A DNA stretch of 32,988 nucleotides, taken from JACRJW01 sp964359095 (lineage in GTDB: Bacteria > Patescibacteriota > Patescibacteriia > UBA9934 > GWF2-40-263). Position numbers and translations under genes: made by a program. Location of the stretch: positions 1-32,988 of the forward strand of contig CAYHRJ010000007.1 of assembly GCA_964359095.1 (NCBI GenBank), written 5' to 3'. Shown here one piece after another: positions 1 through 7,558 of this stretch (position 1 is its first letter; every line of letters begins with the position of its first letter). The notes beneath the pieces were generated by a model. That model saw only the letters and a program-made list of their open reading frames with translations. It ran no database searches and was not told the origin of the DNA.

Positions 1-49
1 TATGGAAGCAAGTGGACACGGAGGCCGTTATTCAGGACGAGAGGATTTT

Positions 50-1291
50 TCATACGGATTTCTTTTTTCCGAAAAAATGTTGATGCCTTGATAGAAACTC
101 TCGGAGATGTCTCTTTTTTACAGATACCCGCTGGTCAGTATCTCGTTTTATCAGATCTTCAATCGAACCAGCTGAGAGTAAAGGAAATTTTTGGTAAATC
201 ATCTTGACCACTTCTTCGGCAGTCACTCTGTGCCCAAGCTGTTCCTCCTTACCATCAATCTCCTGCCACATCATAACTAAATCATAATCTGGCAACTGGT
301 AGTTCTCTAGTTCTGATGGAAGATCCTTTAAGACAATCCGAATAACATCAAGAGCGGAAATGGTTTCAGAATCCACCTTCATGGAATCTAAATGACCTTG
401 ATAGTCTTTTTGCACTTGCCTTGGATCTAAATCCTCTGGTCGAACACCATAGAGATCCCGATGATTTCGAAGAAGTCCTACGACCTCATCTTGGATATGA
501 TCAACAGGAACGATCATGCCAACAAGAGTCGTTGTATCGTGATACGCGCCAGAGGTGTGATGGAAAATTTTTGTTTCTACCCCTGCACGTACCAAGGCAT
601 CGACTGCGTGCGCCGCACGACGAAATCGTTCAGGAAACCCTGGTGGTTGAATTTCAACAGGGTCTTGACCAATATCCACGGTGAAGGTTGTACCGAAAAT
701 GATCGCTGCTTCATGAGGAGCTAACGTATAACACGTTTTTCGTTTGCCCAGGCCAGGAATCTCATAGAGCAATCCTTCTTCTTGTGCAGCTATTTCAGAC
801 ACTTGTTTCTCATCATAGTGATGCGGTGGGTATGCTCTATCTTGGACCAGAACTTCTTCACTGTTTTGTGTACGGAGAAATCGACCATGTCGCAAATCAT
901 CGTTCCTGAAACCTTTGACGTAATCAGGTTCAAGTTGACTAGATGTAATGACACCATACTCTGGCAAAAGATATTCGCCTAAATTTCCTTCACGAGCCAT
1001 CACATCTGCCAACACCTGGTCTTTATTTTTTCCCAAAGCTTTGCCGAGTCGTTCGAGTTGTTTGTGCAATCGATCACGATCATCATTGATCGGTTTTATT
1101 TCACTGTTATCAGCTCCTTCTTTTTTTAACGAAAGCTCGAGTTGGTAGATCTCATGAAAACGATCTAACATCTTTGCGTACCATGTCTCTTTCCCCTCGG
1201 TTGATTCCATCAAAACAACTGAAACCTCCCGCTCATTCAGCGGTCCAAAATCTGTTGGTTCCATACCTGGTGTGGATTCGCCATCATGCAT
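50..1291 (-). CDS. Conserved-looking hypothetical protein, 413 aa
   Basis: I do not recognise this protein. It is a long, soluble, charged protein with no signal peptide and no obvious membrane segment. Residues about 30-90 are rich in Glu, Lys and Leu and look helical, possibly a coiled coil. The middle (about 180-290) reads like a mixed alpha/beta domain. The last 40 residues are Lys/Arg-rich and end in GKKKSV. Its ATG lies two bases after the stop of glyS, so the two genes are probably co-transcribed with this one downstream. The tight coupling and normal composition argue that it is a real gene. Function is unknown. Confidence 0.8.
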   Translation of the reverse strand: MHDGESTPGMEPTDFGPLNEREVSVVLMESTEGKETWYAKMLDRFHEIYQLELSLKKEGADNSEIKPINDDRDRLHKQLERLGKALGKNKDQVLADVMAREGNLGEYLLPEYGVITSSQLEPDYVKGFRNDDLRHGRFLRTQNSEEVLVQDRAYPPHHYDEKQVSEIAAQEEGLLYEIPGLGKRKTCYTLAPHEAAIIFGTTFTVDIGQDPVEIQPPGFPERFRRAAHAVDALVRAGVETKIFHHTSGAYHDTTTLVGMIVPVDHIQDEVVGLLRNHRDLYGVRPEDLDPRQVQKDYQGHLDSMKVDSETISALDVIRIVLKDLPSELENYQLPDYDLVMMWQEIDGKEEQLGHRVTAEEVVKMIYQKFPLLSAGSIEDLIKRDTDQRVSVKKRHLREFLSRHQHFFGKKKSV

Positions 1292-1293
1292 AC

Positions 1294-2625
1294 CTATTCA
1301 ATCAACGCTGCAACAAAATAATTCTCAAGTTGATCGATCTTCACCCGATCCTGTTTCATTGTGTCACGATCACGAACGGTCACAGCCTGATCGGTGAGCG
1401 TTTCAAAATCTACCGTCACGCAGTACGGCGTGCCGATTTCGTCTTGGCGACGATAGCGCTTGCCGATGGATTGTGTTTCGTCGTAGTCGGTGGCCCAGCG
1501 CTGACGTAGACGATCTGCGAGCGGTCCAGCGACGACGGCGAGTTCATCTTTTTTGCTGAGTGGAAGCACGGCGATCTTGAAAGGCGCGAGCGCCTTGGGA
1601 AGTCTCAAGACGACACGTTTGTCTGTTTCCCCTTCCTCAGACGTCGGCGCTTCTTCCTCGTGATACGCCTCCAACAGGGTGATCAAGACCGTCCGATCAA
1701 TACCAAACGTCGGTTCAATCACATGAGGAACATATTTCTCGTTCGTCTTGGGATCCGTGAAGCGCATGTCCGCACCAGACTTTTCCATGTGACGCTTCAA
1801 ATCAAAATCGCCACGGTACGCGAGTCCATATAACTCCTTCTGACCAAACGGATAGTGATATTCAATGTCGACGGTGCGCTTGGAGTAATGCGCGCGCTCG
1901 CCGTCTTCGATGTTGTGGAACACGAGATGATCACGATTCACGCCGCAAAAATCCAACCAAGATTTCATCTGTTCAAGCCAATACTCAAACCATTTCTCCC
2001 ACTCGCTCTCGTGAATAAAATACTCAAACTCCATCAAGTTAAATTCCCGCGTGCGAAAGATAAAATTTCCAGGTGTGATCTCGTTGCGGAAACACTTACC
2101 TTGTTGCGCGATCCCAAACGGGACGCGCTTGCGGCTGGACGTGAGCACTTGAGGTAAATCCACAAACATCGCCTGCGCCAATTCTCCACGCAGATACGCC
2201 ACGCTTGCAGAATCTTCTGTGGAGCCGACGAACGTTTTAAAAAGAAGATTGAAATTTTTAGGTTCTGTGAATCCGTCTTTGGATCCACAGCGCGCACAAG
2301 TCTTTGTCACATCAACCTGATCCGATCGAAAACGCTCATGACATGCTTTGCATTCCACCAACGGATCAGTAAATCCTTCCACATGCCCTGACGCCTCCCA
2401 CACTTTAGGATTCATGATGACGGCTGCGTCGATGCCGACCATATCTCCACGCGAGGTGACAAACCGATGCCACCAGGCATTCATAATATTACGCTTGAGC
2501 TCGGTTCCCAGCGGGCCGTAGTCCCACGAGTTGGCCATCCCGCCATAAATATCCGAACCCGGAAACACGAACCCCCGCTGTTTGGCGAGGGCAACCAGTT
2601 TTTCCATTGTGACAGTTGATTGCAT
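1294..2625 (-). CDS. glyS: Glycyl-tRNA synthetase, single-chain (alpha2) class II type
   Basis: Charges tRNA-Gly with glycine in the cytoplasm. This 443-aa protein is the homodimeric single-chain form, not the bacterial alpha2/beta2 form. The N-terminal signature GGMANSWDYGPLG is at about residues 28-40. A zinc-ribbon-like insertion has Cys92, Cys95, Cys110 and Cys113. Class II motif 2 is seen as FRNE (179-182) followed by RTREF (191-195). Motif 3 is around EPTFGIDR (304-311). The C-terminal anticodon-binding domain begins near residue 338. Length fits the family. The start is the ATG just after an inverted heptamer repeat in the gap behind frr. Confidence 0.97.
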   Translation of the reverse strand: MQSTVTMEKLVALAKQRGFVFPGSDIYGGMANSWDYGPLGTELKRNIMNAWWHRFVTSRGDMVGIDAAVIMNPKVWEASGHVEGFTDPLVECKACHERFRSDQVDVTKTCARCGSKDGFTEPKNFNLLFKTFVGSTEDSASVAYLRGELAQAMFVDLPQVLTSSRKRVPFGIAQQGKCFRNEITPGNFIFRTREFNLMEFEYFIHESEWEKWFEYWLEQMKSWLDFCGVNRDHLVFHNIEDGERAHYSKRTVDIEYHYPFGQKELYGLAYRGDFDLKRHMEKSGADMRFTDPKTNEKYVPHVIEPTFGIDRTVLITLLEAYHEEEAPTSEEGETDKRVVLRLPKALAPFKIAVLPLSKKDELAVVAGPLADRLRQRWATDYDETQSIGKRYRRQDEIGTPYCVTVDFETLTDQAVTVRDRDTMKQDRVKIDQLENYFVAALIE

Positions 2626-2690
2626 AGCGTGTAGCGTGTAGGGAGTAGCGTGTAGGTTTGGAATTCTACACGCTATACGCTACACGCTAA
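2625..2690. repeat. Inverted heptamer spacer repeat between frr and glyS
   Basis: The gap holds heptamers of the GCGTGTA type on the left and their complements (TACACGC) on the right, separated by about 25 bases. The arms would form a hairpin of roughly 20 base pairs. It belongs to the spacer-repeat theme seen in many gaps of this window. There is no T tract that would make it a convincing terminator. Confidence 0.75.
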
Positions 2691-2695
2691 AATCT

Positions 2696-3250
2696 TTATA
2701 CCGTCATGATTTCTTTTTCCTTCGTGTCTCCAACTTCTTCCACACGGTTCGTGTACTCTTTCGTTAACTTATCCGTCTCATCAAAAAGTTTAAACTTCTC
2801 GTCCTCACTCATCGCCTTTTCGTTTTCCAGCTTGATAACTTCTTGACGCACTTCCTCTCGCACTTGGCGAAGCGCAATGCGCGCGTCCTCCAAAAACTCT
2901 TTCATTTTTTTGACCATCGCCTTGCGATTGTCTTCTGTCATCTGCGGCATCATGATGCGGATCACATCACTGTCAACCACTGGGCTGAGTCCCACGTCTG
3001 CATCGCGAATTCCTTTTTCGATATTCTTGAGAAGGCTCTTGTCCCACGGATCTATCACAATCGTTTTTGCGTCAGACGTTGAAATCGAAGCGAGACCTTT
3101 GATCTCCATTGTCGCACCATACGCTGCAACACCAATATTTTCCACAAGTGCTGGCGTCGCACGTCCAGTGCGCAACTGACCCAACTCTTTTTGCAGATGG
3201 TCAAGCGAAGCATCAAACGCAGGTTTTTTTTGAATCAATAGTGCATGCAT
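2696..3250 (-). CDS. frr: Ribosome recycling factor
   Basis: Splits post-termination ribosomes together with EF-G. The 184-aa length is exactly that of the family. The signatures LRTGRATPALVENI (about 26-39), a central VIRIMMPQMTEDNRK segment and the C-terminal helix with KFKLFDETDKLTKEYTNRVEE are all present. The start is the ATG giving MHALLIQKK. It lies upstream of glyS on the same strand and the two may share a transcript, separated by an inverted heptamer repeat. Confidence 0.97.
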   Translation of the reverse strand: MHALLIQKKPAFDASLDHLQKELGQLRTGRATPALVENIGVAAYGATMEIKGLASISTSDAKTIVIDPWDKSLLKNIEKGIRDADVGLSPVVDSDVIRIMMPQMTEDNRKAMVKKMKEFLEDARIALRQVREEVRQEVIKLENEKAMSEDEKFKLFDETDKLTKEYTNRVEEVGDTKEKEIMTV

Positions 3251-3296
3251 AGTAAGAGAGGTGGTGAGGTGGATGAGGTAAAAAACTTATCCACCT

Positions 3297-4343
3297 TTAG
3301 TCCGTTGCCGCAGCAACACCGATATATAACACCGCTGGTTCGTCTGGGTCAACCAACATAGCTCGGGGCACGCGTGCGGATGGAAGACGTTCTGTGTCCC
3401 ATGTCGTGCCTGCATCGTCTGAATGATAGAACGTTGCGTTGGCTGCGTAGTACAACGTGTTTGGATTTTCGATATCCATTCCAACCGACCGGATCGTAAC
3501 TTGTCCAGGAGATGTCACAAGCTGGATCGCCTCCCACGTGGCGCCAAAATCTGTTGAGCGCACCAATCCGTAACTGGTCGACGCGATCACCACGTCTGAT
3601 GTCGCATCCTGAATGAGTGTGTACACTTCGTCTGCGCCATTCAGATCATTGAGCCCTCCATCGACCTCTTCCCAATCAGATCCACCGTCTTCTGTTTTGT
3701 AAATCCCTTTGCTATACGTTGAGACCAACAAGGTTCTCGAGTCGGTCGCATGAATGAGCATGTCAGAAATTTCTTCACCTGTTTTGAGCACTGTCTGCCA
3801 CGTATCACCGTAATCGTCACTCTTCAAAACATCACCATTAGAAAGCCCGATCCAAATGGTACTGTGATCAAACCAATCGACCGTGACTTGCACCACGCTC
3901 ACACCACTGCGGTTATCAACGTACGTCTCAGAGTCAAACGAACGCATGCAATCACGCGTGCTGTACAGACGTGCGCCCTTTGCGACATACACTGTGCAGA
4001 CGTCTGTCGGATCAACTTCTACTTGATAAATAAGTCCATCCTGCATCGCCGACGATTCTGGTTGCAACCACGATGTTCCACTATCTTGCGAATACAGCAT
4101 TCCATTTTGTCGTGTACCAATATACATGAACGTATCGTCCTGAGGATCCATCTCCATATTGAGAACGTCTGTGGTCGCAAGCGTACCGATTCCCGCGGCT
4201 GTTGGGACAATGACGGTCTGCGCCCACTCTTCCCCAGCGGTCGAGGTGGTAAAAACTCCGCCGTCTGAACCAGATGACGAACGGCCACCACAACCAGCGC
4301 CGACGAGAATAAGTGAAAGAGCAATGAGTGAAAAACGTTTCAT
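3297..4343 (-). CDS. Lipoprotein with Asp-box (BNR/sortilin-like) beta-propeller
   Basis: A predicted secreted, lipid-anchored protein of 348 aa. The N-terminus MKRFSLIALSLILVGAGC is a lipoprotein signal with the lipidated Cys at residue 18, followed by a Gly/Ser-rich linker. The rest carries at least five Asp-box motifs of the form S-x-D-x-G-x-T/S-W (for example SQDSGTSW, SDDYGDTW, TEDGGSDW, STDFGATW, SDDAGTTW), as in sialidase-like or Ycf48/sortilin-like propellers. Such propellers usually bind proteins or glycans. No catalytic residues can be assigned. It starts three bases before holB ends, so it probably follows holB in an operon. Confidence 0.85.
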   Translation of the reverse strand: MKRFSLIALSLILVGAGCGGRSSSGSDGGVFTTSTAGEEWAQTVIVPTAAGIGTLATTDVLNMEMDPQDDTFMYIGTRQNGMLYSQDSGTSWLQPESSAMQDGLIYQVEVDPTDVCTVYVAKGARLYSTRDCMRSFDSETYVDNRSGVSVVQVTVDWFDHSTIWIGLSNGDVLKSDDYGDTWQTVLKTGEEISDMLIHATDSRTLLVSTYSKGIYKTEDGGSDWEEVDGGLNDLNGADEVYTLIQDATSDVVIASTSYGLVRSTDFGATWEAIQLVTSPGQVTIRSVGMDIENPNTLYYAANATFYHSDDAGTTWDTERLPSARVPRAMLVDPDEPAVLYIGVAAATD

Positions 4344-4346
4344 AGA

Positions 4347-5264
4347 TTATGCGCTTAGAGCGATATGTTCTAAAGCTAAATGAGGATTGATGTTATGACG
4401 GGCGGCTTGGCGGACTTCGCTGAGGCGATCGAGGAAAGAAAAGGTGGATGAGGTGGGAAGGTGGATGAGGTGGGAAGGTGGTGAGGAGAGAAGTTTACGG
4501 CGGGCGACCGTTTGAAGTTCAGTGATCACCTTTTGCAAACGACTGGCGCTGTTCACTTCACCTTTGGGAATGAGTTCCATGACCATCCGCAATCGCTCAG
4601 GCAAACTCGCGGCCAAGAAAGCCTCGGCCTGCGCACGATCTGTTTCGCGAGTTGCACGGTACTCAGAGTCTTTGAGAAATCGCAGAGCCAACCCTGGCCG
4701 ACCTTCGCAATGTACAGCTGCCTCCTGTGCATCTTGTGCGTTGAATCCTGAGCGCACGAGACCTTCGACGATCTCCACTTGAGAGACAATCGTGAATCGC
4801 ATCACCTGGCAGCGTGATGCAATGGTCGCAGGAACATCCTCAAGGCTAGGTGCTCGCAGAATAAACAGCGTTTGCCCTTTTGGTTCCTCGAGCGTTTTGA
4901 GAAGAGCATTTGCCGCACCCATCGAGAGCCTGTGTGCTTCCTCAACAAACACGACCTTGGTTCCACCAGTAAACGACGTCATGGACAGTCTGTTCACCAA
5001 GTCGCGAACCTGGCGCACAGAAATGTTCGATTTGCGTTTGTCTGTTTTTTCATCCACGAGCCGTTTGAGCTCAAGATAGTCTGGCTGAGTCTCTAGATTC
5101 TGCACTCCCAGAACCTGCCGGCACAGAGCCTTTGCCACCATGGACTTTCCAACATGGTCAGGACCGATAAAAAGGAGGGCATGTGGAAGACTTGAATGTT
5201 CAATCATGCGCGACAGGACCTCTTTTGCCCGAGCTTGGCCGATGATCGAAGAGAAAGGCTGCAT
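4347..5264 (-). CDS. holB: DNA polymerase III delta-prime (clamp-loader) subunit
   Basis: Part of the clamp loader that puts the beta clamp on DNA. The start is set at the ATG giving MQPFSSIIGQ. The reading frame runs open further upstream, but that part crosses a 26-bp palindrome and looks non-coding. Walker A is GPDHVGKS at residues 34-41. An acidic Walker B region (VVFVEEAH) and the SRC motif (IASRCQ) follow. Length is 305 aa. Near residues 258-275 the coding sequence consists of the spacer-type repeat GGTGGATGAGGTGGGA in tandem, read as SSPPSHLIHLPTSS. It is probably a tolerated insertion in the C-terminal domain. Confidence 0.93.
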   Translation of the reverse strand: MQPFSSIIGQARAKEVLSRMIEHSSLPHALLFIGPDHVGKSMVAKALCRQVLGVQNLETQPDYLELKRLVDEKTDKRKSNISVRQVRDLVNRLSMTSFTGGTKVVFVEEAHRLSMGAANALLKTLEEPKGQTLFILRAPSLEDVPATIASRCQVMRFTIVSQVEIVEGLVRSGFNAQDAQEAAVHCEGRPGLALRFLKDSEYRATRETDRAQAEAFLAASLPERLRMVMELIPKGEVNSASRLQKVITELQTVARRKLLSSPPSHLIHLPTSSTFSFLDRLSEVRQAARHNINPHLALEHIALSA

Positions 5265-5283
5265 ACGATCGCTATTATAGCAC

Positions 5284-5309
5284 GGCACGTCGTTCGCGAA
5301 CGACGTGCC
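5284..5309. promoter_or_regulatory. Perfect 26-bp palindrome upstream of holB
   Basis: Arms of 13 bases (GGCACGTCGTTCG and its exact complement) meet with no spacer, 20 bases upstream of the holB start. It could be an operator for a dimeric regulator, or the hairpin of a terminator without a T tract. The sequence alone does not decide. Confidence 0.6.
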
Positions 5310-5382
5310 ACGATATCCACTTTGATGTCTAGTTTTGTAAACAAAGATTGAATAGCATATCTTGGCTAAATTTAGAGTAAAG

Positions 5383-5400
5383 TTGGAAGCCAGGCTCCAT
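5383..5400. promoter_or_regulatory. GGAGCCAGGCTCC-like palindrome upstream of the 5408 promoter
   Basis: TTGGAAGCCAGGCTCCAT centred on base 5392 is an imperfect palindrome ending eight bases before the -35 box. A nearly identical and perfect version (TTGGGAGCC-A-GGCTCCCAA) sits just upstream of the rplJ promoter at 24760-24778. A shared operator is the likeliest reading. A dispersed short repeat is the alternative. Confidence 0.5.
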
Positions 5401-5407
5401 ACAAGTC

Positions 5408-5436
5408 TTGACAGAGTTGACAAAATATGATAGACT
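5408..5436 (+). promoter_or_regulatory. Sigma-70-type promoter at the head of the G+C-rich module
   Basis: TTGACA (5408-5413), a 17-base spacer, then TAGACT (5431-5436). The predicted start is near 5443. It points into the plus-strand module, away from holB. Confidence 0.7.
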
Positions 5437-5442
5437 GGTGAC

Positions 5443-5592
5443 ATACAAGATCACAGATGACCACTTACAACTAAACACTTTCTGGGGAGAGAGTCCGAGG
5501 CCACGGTAAATGGCCATCAATCGTAACCTTCACAAAGGCCGGTTGTTGTACACATCTCTCCAACAGACGATGTATTCAACAACCGGCTTTTT
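5443..5592 (+). ncRNA. Candidate 150-nt RNA with own promoter and terminator
   Basis: Between a consensus promoter and a strong intrinsic terminator lies about 150 bases with no convincing ORF. It contains a GGCCA/TGGCC hairpin (about 5500-5517). GGAGAGA near 5486 is complementary to TCTCTCC at about 5555-5561, which lies in the loop of the terminator hairpin, so a pseudoknot is possible. It could be a free small RNA or an attenuated leader of the downstream module. It does not match 6S, SRP, tmRNA or RNase P RNA that I could recognise. Confidence 0.5.
5538..5592 (+). terminator. Rho-independent terminator (or attenuator)
   Basis: GCCGGTTGTTG (5538-5548) pairs perfectly with CAACAACCGGC (5577-5587), with an inner ACATC/GATGT helix, followed by five T (5588-5592). 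Confidence 0.8.
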
Positions 5593-5597
5593 CGTTC

Positions 5598-5634
5598 ACC
5601 TACCACCTACAACCTACTACCTACCACCTTCCTA
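5598..5634. repeat. Polypyrimidine spacer repeat
   Basis: Tandem short units of the CCTACCACCTAC type directly after the terminator. Same spacer-repeat style as 6826-7042, 9340-9402 and 13007-13078. Confidence 0.6.
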
Positions 5635-5664
5635 CCGATGCCATCAGCCTCATGGAGGAGAGAG

Positions 5665-5701
5665 TACCCACCGTCGCTCCTAATCGGAGCTATGGCGGGC
5701 A
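5665..5701 (+). repeat. Imperfect palindromic repeat, copy 1
   Basis: CCCACCGTCGCT, a short loop and AGCTATGGCGGGCA form a 14-bp hairpin with two mismatches. Related copies lie at 9787-9814 (same orientation) and 9883-9915 (opposite orientation), so copies sit on both sides of the G+C-rich module. REP-like. Confidence 0.75.
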
Positions 5702-5739
5702 GGAACCGTCTCATCAATGCTTCGGCGGCGATGAGCGGC

Positions 5740-5832
5740 GGAGATCAAGTGGATTGACTGGGCCTCGGCTCACTCACTCCACACACCCGATCTCCACGGT
5801 GCACACCAGATCCTCGGATCGGTCACTGCACC
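5740..5832 (+). ncRNA. Structured 5' domain, copy 1 (upstream of the 204-aa ORF)
   Basis: Helices seen: GGAGATC (5740-5746) with GATCTCC (5789-5795), enclosing GTGGA (5749-5753) with TCCAC (5778-5782). Then GGTGCA (5798-5803) with TGCACC (5827-5832), enclosing ACC/GGT and the hairpin GATCC-TC-GGATC (5809-5820). Every one of these has a counterpart at 7070-7159 in which the paired bases differ but pairing is kept. The sequence GACTGGG and ACTCACTC are conserved between copies outside the helices. Function is unknown. Confidence 0.75.
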
Positions 5833-5930
5833 ACCTACCTCCAGCAGGCTGAAGGGATCACATCTGACCTTCGAGCGATTCGTCTCTACCCTGGCCACAC
5901 GGCCACAACTGTCAGACAGGAGAAGTCAAC

Positions 5931-6545
5931 ATGTCTCTCAAACTGCCCACGCGCACCAGTGCAGTCGCCGCTCGCAACGCCCCGCGCCAGACCTCGCCCG
6001 TCGTCTCCCGCGATGAAGCAGACCTCGCGGTCCAGCTGATCGTCGGACTCTACGAGCCGCTCAAGGACCTCGGCCAGGAGCTCTTCGACTTCGCGATCTC
6101 GTCCCGCCAGTCCGCCTTCGCGATCGTGCAGATCGGGTGGGCCATGGCCAAGGTCGAGCTCGAAGCCGGAAGCCGCGAGTGGTACTTCAAGGCCTGGATC
6201 CCGGAGATGAAGGCGGCCAAGGACGGCGTGAAGCTCGACGAGAAGACCCCCGAGGGTCGTCCGGTGAAGCTCGGTCGTGCCGAACGTGACGTCTTGATCG
6301 CGACCCTCGCGCCGGTGTTCAACGCACCGACGCAGGAGAGCGAGAAGGTCGTTGCCCGCGCGATCGTCGGGAAGCACGGTCTCCACATCCGCACCAGCCT
6401 CCGTCTCCTCGAGATGATCGCCGGCGAGGAGGGCTACGCGCAGTTCAAGGCGCAGCTCGAGGAAGCGCGCCGCGAGGAAGCCGCCGCGATCGCCGCCGGA
6501 GCCGCCGCCCCCGACGCCGAGGAGTGCGAGGAGATGACGGCCTAG
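5931..6545 (+). CDS. Hypothetical protein, 204 aa, first ORF of the G+C-rich module
   Basis: I do not recognise it. An AGGAG ribosome-binding site lies ten bases upstream of the ATG and the frame ends with TAG. Codons are strongly biased to G/C in third position (CTC, GCC, GAG, GCG), unlike the flanking genes. The start (about 1-28) is basic and Thr/Ser-rich. Residues about 29-165 look alpha-helical. The C-terminus is Ala/Glu-rich (EEARREEAAAIAAGAAA) and probably a helical tail. There is no signal peptide or membrane segment. It lies between a structured 5' domain and a structured 3' domain, which suggests it is carried by that element. Confidence 0.8.
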   Translation: MSLKLPTRTSAVAARNAPRQTSPVVSRDEADLAVQLIVGLYEPLKDLGQELFDFAISSRQSAFAIVQIGWAMAKVELEAGSREWYFKAWIPEMKAAKDGVKLDEKTPEGRPVKLGRAERDVLIATLAPVFNAPTQESEKVVARAIVGKHGLHIRTSLRLLEMIAGEEGYAQFKAQLEEARREEAAAIAAGAAAPDAEECEEMTA

Positions 6546-6570
6546 GAGAGCGCCTAGCCCTGCACAACAA

Positions 6571-6820
6571 AGGGTTCTCACAAGCCCTCCGTTAAACCAA
6601 CTCTGACGCTCCACGTTTAGCCGATGCCGCACGATGCGAGCTAGGCCGAATGCGCGAGACAAGAGTTGTACAACGGTAAACCCAAAAGGAGTGAGTTGAG
6701 AGGACAGCATCTGTCCACTCGTCAAAACGCTAGATGCAACGCAGGGCGAGCGATCTTTTCACGAGATCGTCTCGCCCAGCCCTAAAAGCTCATGAGCCAT
6801 GACTCGTGAACTCCTAGGAC
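6571..6820 (+). ncRNA. Structured 3' domain, copy 1 (after the 204-aa ORF)
   Basis: Ordered helices: GGG/CCC hairpin with CTCAC in its loop (6572-6587). CCGTT (6589-6593) with AACGG (6672-6676), closing over a 78-base extra subdomain. A tiny CC-CAAAA-GG hairpin. GTGAG (6691-6695), complementary to the CTCAC loop. GGACAG (6702-6707) with CTGTCC (6711-6716). GGGCGAG-C-GATCT (6744-6756) with AGATC-GT-CTCGCCC (6764-6777). CCTA (6781-6784) with TAGG (6815-6818) around TCATGAG/CTCGTGA (6790-6796, 6803-6809). The same order recurs at 8887-9049 with compensatory differences. Confidence 0.75.
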
Positions 6821-6825
6821 TACCA

Positions 6826-7042
6826 ACTTCCAACTTCCTAATTCCTACTTCCTACTTCCTAATTCCTACTTCCTACTTCCTAATTCCNNNNNNNNNNNNN
6901 NNNNNNNNNNNNNNNNNNNNNNNNNNNNNNNNNNNNNNNNNNNNNNNNNNNNNNNNNNNNNNNNNNNNNNNNNNNNNNNNNNNNNNNAATTCCTACTTCC
7001 TACTTCCTAATTCCTACTTCCTACTTCCTAATTCCTACTTCC
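6826..7042. repeat. Heptamer tandem array with a 100-N assembly gap
   Basis: Units AATTCCT, ACTTCCT, ACTTCCT make a 21-base higher-order repeat. The run is interrupted at 6888-6987 by exactly 100 N, so the true copy number is unknown. The same heptamer style appears on the other strand at 25741-25768. No gene should be called across this stretch. Confidence 0.9.
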
Positions 7043-7068
7043 AACACAGCAACTCGGAGGAGAGAGAT

Positions 7069-7159
7069 GGTTCATCTAATGGCTCGACTGGGTTTACTCA
7101 CTCGATCCATACGCCCGATGAACTAGGTTTACACCAGGCTTGCGCCAGGTCACTAAACC
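7069..7159 (+). ncRNA. Structured 5' domain, copy 2 (upstream of the 72-aa ORF)
   Basis: Counterpart of 5740-5832. GTTCATC (7070-7076) pairs with GATGAAC (7117-7123), enclosing ATGG/CCAT (7079-7082, 7107-7110). GGTTTA (7126-7131) pairs with TAAACC (7154-7159), enclosing ACC/GGT and the hairpin GGC-TTGC-GCC (7137-7146). GACTGGG, ACTCACTC, ACACCA and GGTCACT are shared with copy 1. Both copies follow the sequence GGAGGAGAGAG (5653 and about 7055), with the palindromic repeat inserted in copy 1. Confidence 0.75.
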
Positions 7160-7238
7160 AATCTTCTCCGAATTCCTGCGTCGGAACCGAACCCCCGACT
7201 CAGTCACAGCCGAGCGAAAGCTTGGCAAGGACAAAAAG

Positions 7239-7457
7239 ATGTACCTCACTGAGAAAGACATCGACTGCTGGCTCCGTGGAGGCTACCTCAACGCCACAGG
7301 GAACGAAAAGCGCTCGGCGATGATCGAGCGCGTGGAGGCCGCCTCCGCCCGCCACACCGCTGACATCCGACGCCGCCACGGCGTCCCGTTCGTCGCGGTC
7401 TCCTCCCGCGTCGGCCGTCGCATCGCGATGGCGGACCTCAACGCCGCCGCGAAGTGA
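7239..7457 (+). CDS. Hypothetical protein, 72 aa, second ORF of the module
   Basis: Unrecognised small basic protein (MYLTEKDIDCWLRGGYLNAT...). The start is placed at the ATG with AAGGA seven bases upstream. The frame is open further up, but that part overlaps the structured 5' domain. Third positions are G/C-rich, as in the other module ORFs. It ends in a short Ala-rich tail. There are no membrane segments. It could be a small nucleic-acid-binding protein from its Arg content, but nothing specific supports that. Confidence 0.65.
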   Translation: MYLTEKDIDCWLRGGYLNATGNEKRSAMIERVEAASARHTADIRRRHGVPFVAVSSRVGRRIAMADLNAAAK

Positions 7458-7484
7458 ACGGCTAGCCACCAGGGCGAGGAACTC

Positions 7485-7558
7485 AGGGCGAGCGATTCTG
7501 TACGAGAATCGTCTCGCCCGTCCCACAGAGATGATCAACCGTTGGTCAGCTCTCAGGA
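7485..7558 (+). ncRNA. Structured 3' domain, partial copy (distal hairpins only)
   Basis: GGGCGAG-C-GATTCT (7486-7499) pairs with AGAATC-GT-CTCGCCC (7505-7519). This is the same long hairpin as 6744-6777 with an extra base pair. It is followed by TCC/GGA closing TGATC/GGTCA (7532-7550). The proximal helices seen in the other two copies are absent here. Confidence 0.6.

Noticed and set aside
5265..5444. N-terminal extension of HolB
   Set aside because: The first 60 codons cross a perfect palindrome and the promoter region and have no counterpart in the family; MQPFSSIIGQ is the family start.
5652..5852. 66-codon plus-strand ORF over the first 5' domain
   Set aside because: It covers the palindromic repeat and the helices, and the second copy of the domain has no matching frame.
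5886..6725. Long minus-strand ORF opposite the 204-aa gene
   Set aside because: Leu/Gly/Arg-rich translation typical of the reverse strand of a G+C-rich gene; no ribosome-binding site and it covers structured non-coding sequence.
6826..7042. CRISPR array
   Set aside because: Units are 7 and 21 bases with no unique spacers.
6799..7323. ORF spanning the N run
   Set aside because: It is translated heptamer repeat plus unknown bases; no coding character.
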